64,000 nt of DNA, taken from the NCBI GenBank assembly GCA_003999685.1, contig CP021228.1, forward strand, positions 310,001 to 374,000, read 5' to 3'. Both the position numbers and the translations under genes were made by a program. Shown piece by piece: positions 58,533-64,000 of the stretch. How positions within the stretch are numbered: position 1 is the first letter of the stretch; every line of letters begins with the position of its first letter. Source of the DNA: Taiwanofungus camphoratus (Eukaryota; Basidiomycota; Agaricomycetes; Polyporales; Taiwanofungaceae). Below the pieces are notes generated by a model. It had not been told where the DNA came from and ran no database searches. It saw only the letters and a program-made list of their open reading frames with translations.

Positions 58533-59469
58533 GTACTGGAACTTCATGATGTAATATTGGACCCTTGGGCTGTATCTCACTTCAATCCTTGTAACTACCA
58601 TCACGAACGTCTCGCATGCATTTTGTCCCACAATGATGTTCAAGTACTCACGGAATGATTGTGTGTTTTGATTGATTATGATCTACGATCTCGACTGGAC
58701 TTTAGCAACCATCACAACTGACGGACGGACGAACTTGGGTACTCTCCGTCGCTCTTCGTTTCTGTTATGCATGTCATTTTTCACTCAGAAGCCATTCTTA
58801 CCTTCGCGACGACCGAACAAATAAGGTCGTACGAGACCTGTTCGGAAGGACGTTGCCTTCCTTTTCTGGACAAGTCGTGATATTCGGGTTGCACTCATCC
58901 CTGAGAATAAGTAGGATTCTGTCAACTAAAATCCCCATACCTACTGCCCACCTACCAGTTGTTTAGCAACAAGGATAACGAGACTCCCCTTAAACACGTT
59001 TATTGAATCCGGTCCCGCATGATCCTCAGCGCGTGTAAGCACCTTTCAATAACGACTGGAAGTTCATGACCAGCTCGAACATCGTGACTTGCACACTCGA
59101 AAAATATTTGCCAATACGATTACCGGGCCTTGGCAATAGGCGGGGCTGGTGCCTCGCAACCATGGAAGGATAGAATATCATTATGGAACGAGTTTTGCGG
59201 CCCACCTCGGGTCTAAGGAACATAAAAGCCCAAGAACGAGCAGTGATGGTCCTCAGTGTTTCAGACGTTCCTTTCTCACCAGCCAGCCTGGTTCATCGTT
59301 GTACTTCAAGTTTTTCGGTGAGTACTCGTCGATACTATCCGTCCAGATGTATGTTCTAATACACCTTAATCGTGTACATAGATTCGCAGGTCGCCGGCGG
59401 TTCCATTCATTCTGACTTCAGCGTTCATTTTGTTTGATACTCCCACCTCTATCTGAGGCTTTTTTCATC
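58533..59469. other. Intergenic region
   Basis: No coding signal beyond short frames. Contains the 3' flank of the mini-cyanase gene and the promoter of the secreted orphan. Confidence 0.45.
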
Positions 59470-61700
59470 ATGCTTTGCTTTAAATTTGCTTTCTTTGCCC
59501 TCGTTTGTTCTGCCCTGGCTTTGCCTATCAAACGCGAGGTACCTCAAGGTATTTTAATTGCTCTATACCATGTTCACTGGCCCGGGGGGAGGTGATCTGC
59601 TGGGCAGCTATAGAGTATCTGTACCCTGAAGAGACCCTCCTTAAACAGCCGTATTCTGACCGTGATATTGATAGAGCACTCACACAACTCAATCTTGGCT
59701 TCTGTCCGAACCAGTCTCAATGTCAACAACCCTGACCAAATTCAAGATCCTGTGTTTGCTCTCTTGGGTGCTGCTGCTGCATCACAGGGTGCCGGTAAAA
59801 TCAATGTGAGCTCTCTGTATCATACTTCGTTTTAAGAGCCGATGAGCTTATCTCTAGAGTGCAGGACACCGATTGTCTTCAACAAGCTGTCGCAGACCAA
59901 GCATTTACCAATGCCAAGGCAGCAGGCGATGTAAATAGCATGGTGAATGCGCTGATTTTCCGTGCTCTGGAGCGAAACAGTGGTTCAGTAGGCGCGACTA
60001 CCAACCAGTGTACCAGCTTGACGGCTGTCAACCCCGAGATTGCAGCTATTCAACAGCACCAGGTAACGTCATTTCTGCGTTATCAGTGTTTGTCCTGACA
60101 CAGGCACACTGGTAGGATCCTGCATCGACAAATGCTGCGAGTGTGAACAAGGCCATCGTTCTCGAACTTGCTAAGCAGATTGCATCTGTTGGTGGTAATG
60201 CTACAGACGCACTGCAGTCGGGCACATTTGCTCCGGGTCAGATTGGTGATCCCACAGCGCGAGGCAACTCCTGCGATGATGCCAACGACACACAGGGGTG
60301 CATTTTCACTCAAAATCTTCTGGTCGACGACGCTACCGTAGATGAGATCAACTCAGCGGTCGCTGGAGTCTCTGCATCTGTGACTGTGTCGTCCGCCGTA
60401 TCTGCGACTGTGTCGTCCACTGCATCTGCAGCCGCTGTCACCGGTACGAGTGAGGCGGCAGCTACATCCTCCTCCTCGGACGACACTGCGACTTGCGGCA
60501 CACTTGGTACAGTACCCTCATTTTGTTCGCCCACTTGCTAACGAACAGGTCCCTAGTTACCGTTACTGTGACTCCCTCTACCACAGCGAGTAGTGCTAGT
60601 GTTGTCGATATTGCTTCTGCTTCGGCCACTGCCTCCGCGTAAGTGCTTTCTCCAAATACCCAAGCAGGTTCTCATTCCAAGTTGATAGTGTGGCTGTGAC
60701 AAGTGCTTCCGCAGCTACTGCGACGTCTTCAGTGTAAGGTCCTTTGTTTGAGTTTTGTGATCTACCTTACTCATTTGGTCAGTGCTACTTCCTCTAGCTC
60801 TGCCGCTTCTGGGGCGAACCTCCAAACGTTCACTGGTGCACGTACGTCCGATCTGGCATAGTCGTGGTGTCTTGGAAATAATATACGATTTTACCTAGTT
60901 GACGGTATTTCCGCACCTGCTGTTACCGCGGGTGGTCGAGGCTTCGAGGTTGAAAACAATGACTCTTTCCTCAATCTGGCCGCTGCTTTGGGTCGCTCTT
61001 GCGATGTTCAGCACAACCAATGCGCTGACGCTGCCAATGCCGGCGGTCAATCCTTCACAGTTGGTGACTGTGACACTCAGAACACACAGTGTAAGGCCGC
61101 CGAGAGTTCTGCGACGTCTAGCGCTACAGGAGCAGCAGCAGCAAGTTCCGGCGCTATATCCGTTTCTGCAACGGCCTCAGCGTAAGATATTTTGTGTTTG
61201 AGTTTCAAATTGTATCGCTCTTATTGAATAGTATTAACAGTGCGGCTGTAACGAGCTCTGATGCAGCAAGCTCTGCTGCGGCAAGCTCCGCTGCTGTAAC
61301 CTCTTCGGCGTAAGTGCCCCTTTGCATGATGGTAATGACTTCTGACAAATGGTGTCGAAAGTGCGGCTGCAACGAGTTCTGCTGCCTCCGGCCAAAACCT
61401 TCAAACTTTCACCGGTGCTCGTACGTTTTATATTGTCATTTGGGTGATGATCCGAAACCGATACCCTGTCCATTTATTGCAGTCGGTGGTGTCTCCGCGC
61501 CTGCCGTCACTGCTGGCGGCCGCGGATTCGAGGTTGAGAACAACGATTCTTTTCTGAACCTGTCCGCTGCGTTGGGTCGCTCTTGCGACGTCCAACACAA
61601 CCAGTGTGCTGATGCTGCGAACTCCGGCGGCCAGTCGTTCACAGTTGGTGACTGTGATACCCAAGACACTCAGTGCAAGGCTGCCGCTGGAAGCTCGTAA
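59470..61700 (+). CDS. Secreted Ser/Ala-rich orphan protein with duplicated C-terminal cassette
   Basis: The start at 59470 gives a signal peptide (MLCFKFAFFALVCSALALPI) and a KR site, then an exon with DPVFALLGAAAASQGAGKIN. The N-terminal domain includes DTDCLQQAVADQAFTNAKAA, LERNSGSVGATTNQCTSLTA, AIVLELAKQIASVGGNATDA and NSCDDANDTQGCIFTQNLLV. A long Ser/Ala/Thr/Val stalk made of several small exons (SASATASA, VAVTSASAATATSS and the like) follows. Then comes the cassette LQTFTGA, GGRGFEVENNDSFLNL, RSCDVQHNQCADAANAGGQS and GDCDTQNTQCKAA, and after another Ser/Ala linker the same cassette again. This family is frequent in wood-decay basidiomycete secretomes, normally (as I recall) with a single cassette. 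Four conserved cysteines per cassette suggest disulfides. Function unknown. The exon chain across the stalk is approximate. Confidence 0.8.
60895..61697 (+). repeat. Tandem duplication of the GFEVENNDSF cassette
   Basis: Copy 1 (about 60895-61180) and copy 2 (about 61480-61697) encode nearly the same 70 residues and differ at a few places (AAALG/SAALG, DAANAGG/DAANSGG, DTQNTQ/DTQDTQ). The preceding LQTFTGA exon is also repeated (60817 and 61398), so the unit is about 580 bp and includes introns. Confidence 0.88.
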
Positions 61701-62167
61701 GTGGGTAGGACGCAAGACGATTTTTGCCCGGAGAACTAAGTTATAGTGGCCTGCTGGATCATAACGGGTTACTTTGGGGATTTAAGGTGGATATGTATCA
61801 AAGCTTTTTTCCTGTTGTCATGTATAACCCGGCATCGCGATTGAATTAACTTGAACTACGCATATTGACGCGGGAGTTGAGGAGATAGCCAGGATGTGCC
61901 CGAAGAGGACACGGGCTATCAAGAATCCGGATCATGCAGGGTTTGAGTCCGTTGTCGCGGAACGCCGTAACACGCAAGTCATGATACTTCTAGTTCGATC
62001 ACTCCGTTTTATTCTCGTCCTTCTTCACCTTTCTACGAATAGAGCATAGAGCGGAAGCACTTCTACAGCTTGCTGCTACTGATGAACCTTGATCACAGGT
62101 GGAGATCATGTACCTCGGATCGAGAATGAGGATATGCTCCGCTTTCCGAAACAATGGAAGGTGGAAG
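61701..62167. other. Intergenic region between convergent genes
   Basis: 3' ends of the secreted orphan (+) and the F-box gene (-). Nothing else is recognised. Confidence 0.5.
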
Positions 62168-63205
62168 TTAATCGCTGTCGTCTATCACCGTAATCATAGT
62201 CTCGACAGACTCCACTGGGAGTCCGAGATAGGTGAAGTACCACTCCACCCGACGCAGCGAGGGAGGTGTAGGGTGCGGGGACTTCTTTTTTTCTACCCAT
62301 TCACTTCGAAATGCTTCATCGGCATACATAAGAGACATACAGTGATCGCATTCACCACACCACATGTTGTCGTTAGCATCATGTATACTGGTTCCACCGT
62401 CCGTATCGAAACCTACAATCAGATGAACGGTTTGCAAGTGCACCAAGGGAGCTAGGAACTGGTGGTAATGGCTCTGAGGCGACGAATGAACATCCTGAAG
62501 CCGCTGAGAGTGAAAACACACAAACGAACCGGCAAGCCCTTTCCGCTCGTGTAAACGAGTGGTGACGGAGGTGGCACATTGAAAGATGCTACATTGCACG
62601 TATTGCACAGGCCGCACCATATAGCATTCTGAGACAGCTTGAGGACGCGTAGTTCGGGGAACGTCTCCGCTATCGACTGCATCACCATAGGCGATGGCCA
62701 AGGATGGTCGTGCATCTCGAGCTCTTGGAGTGCTGGTGGCGTATGCCGAAACCTCAACCGGTAATTGTAGTCCAATGGATCTACATCCAGCCTCAGCTTG
62801 CACACCCGCGGAAAGCGTCGCAGATCCCACTGAGTATCATCGTCATGAAGGGCCCGATCGCGATCCCTACAATGAAGCTGGCTTGCCTCGGTTATGAGAT
62901 CACGAGCTGTGTGATGCAGTCCATGGAACATACCTCGTCCAGCTGCTAATTTGGGAATATATATCAATTTGAAGTAGGTCGCTCGGGTCCTTTGCCACAA
63001 ATATCTCAAACCAGGCTTCAAGGAATAGGATACGGAACGTTCTGGAGACCAAGGAGAGATTTTCAATGCATTTCCATTCAGGTTTTGAGCGGGATGCGGT
63101 GGCGGGCACAAGGGTTGAAGGACACGCGTTGTGCACAGCATAAAGAATTATTTCGCGTACAAGTTCTGTAGGCAATGTAGAAATCGACATGACATGGAAA
63201 ACCAA
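62168..63205 (-). CDS. F-box-like protein of the agaricomycete type
   Basis: Start at 63205 (MVFHV) or more likely 63190 (MSISTLPTELVREIILYAVH), an F-box start of the LPTELVREII type, then ENLSLVSRTFRILFLEAWFE and IFVAKDPSDLL. Exon 2 (DRDRALHDDDTQWDLRRFPR) continues with VCKLRLDVDPLDYNYRLRFR, TPPALQELEMHDHPWPSP and ETFPELRVLKLSQNAIWCGL, leucine-rich-repeat-like strands, with a CxxC pair. The last exon has LVHLQTVHLIVGFDTDGGTS, WCGECDHCMSLMYADEAFRS and the end VETMITVIDDSD. Such genes form large, fast-changing families in mushrooms and probably supply SCF substrate receptors. Two or three introns; exact joins around 62480-62530 and 62860-62950 are uncertain. Confidence 0.8.
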
Positions 63206-64000
63206 CTTTCCAACTGTGGAGCAGAGCTCGAGTGAGGTATGGAAGCCGTCTTTGAATTGTCGATTCAGCTAGGCGCTATCACATCTCGGCTTTTCCCTGT
63301 CACTTGAAGATGCGGGACTCTGTAACTGCGGAAATCAGCCCCGCTGCCCAAATGTTCAATTTGAACTCTAAAACACCTTTGGAGGAATGAGATATTACAC
63401 GGTGATAAAAGGAGTTGCTCTTGAAGATATTCAACGTTCAACTGTCACTGGCAGTAGAGGGCAAATTTGAGGATTAACATGCACTAGTACTATGCTGTAG
63501 TACGTCACGGTTCTCCTCCATTCTCGAAAATCAGAAATGTTTCACAAGACACGCTATCTTATAACAGCCGACGACGACCGATCGTGCAGGCGACATCGAG
63601 GATTCAAAGGATGAATTTCATATATTTTGTTTCTTATCTTACCCGTCACTCAACGCATGCCGAGGGAATCACAACAAGATGCAGCGAAGGAATCACCAAA
63701 GAATGATGTCAAGATTCTATTGCTTCTGCTGGTACAAGAACCCATATAAGAGGTTTACCAGTTTGCAGCGAGAAGAAATCCGCATTGCCTTCAAACTTCG
63801 TCGCATTGTCAAGAGCGACAGTCATGGATCCGAGCCCTGTGCCGATATTCAAATTTCACCTGGATGACACCCTCGGGATATCTTATATAGGTATGCAATC
63901 TTGTTAACTCTGAAAACAGTATTCTGAACTCAATCCATCGGTCAGGAAATCTTGCGGCAGCCATGTGGGTTGTGATTGTTACATCCCGTCGCGAGTTCTG
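63206..64000. other. Right-end intergenic region
   Basis: No gene supported. The short plus-strand frame at 63679-63867 has no domain. The region includes the promoter of the minus-strand F-box gene. Confidence 0.45.

Overview
The window is nuclear DNA of a filamentous basidiomycete, most likely an Agaricomycete of the Polyporales type. Genes are broken by many introns of about 50-60 bases with GT..AG ends. The gene families are those of mushroom-forming fungi: F-box proteins, a fungal caspase-domain protein, a HET-domain protein, Ser/Ala-rich secreted orphans and a mucin-like membrane protein with a Cys-rich ectodomain. No bacterial operons, CRISPR arrays or rRNA genes are seen, and I found no convincing tRNA. 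Exon calls were made by eye from frame continuity and splice sites.

Layout. 26-3724 (+): one 14-exon F-box/WD40 gene. 5857-6783 (+): hemerythrin-type HHE protein. 7539-9489 (-): secreted/membrane mucin-like protein. 11410-12623 (+): decayed caspase-like gene. 12973-14922 (+): Sld3-like replication factor. 15088-16410 (-): Dpm1 dolichol-phosphate mannose synthase. 16955-22653: a DIRS/Ngaro-like tyrosine-recombinase retrotransposon with textbook split direct repeats. 23366-25072 (-): HET-domain protein. 26924-28347 (-): Mo25/Hym1.

28750-40760 holds the most striking structure. Two inverted arms (core 28973-32573 and 36713-40505) are almost identical. Each carries a VAMP7-type SNARE gene, a coiled-coil orphan gene and a non-autonomous hAT element with a mariner-type MITE nested in it. 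Outside the core the arms are still homologous but clearly diverged, which suggests that gene conversion homogenised an older duplication. The spacer carries an intact quinone-reductase-like MDR gene, whose flanks, without the gene, also occur inside each arm. The left SNARE copy has its second exon inverted in place; the right copy is intact.

41193-41881 (+): Sec61 beta. 44400-46508 (-) and 50245-53190 (+): head-to-head RING-finger paralogues. 53571-56104 (-): glycerol-3-phosphate acyltransferase. 56462-57159 (-): ribosomal protein uS11 (Rps14). 58151-58532 (+): miniature cyanase-N-domain-like protein. 59470-61700 (+): secreted orphan with a duplicated C-terminal cassette. 62168-63205 (-): F-box protein.

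The genes do not form a pathway. Conserved housekeeping genes (secretion and membrane: Dpm1, Sec61 beta, SNARE, GPAT; translation: uS11; signalling: Mo25; replication: Sld3-like) alternate with fast-evolving fungal families and transposons.
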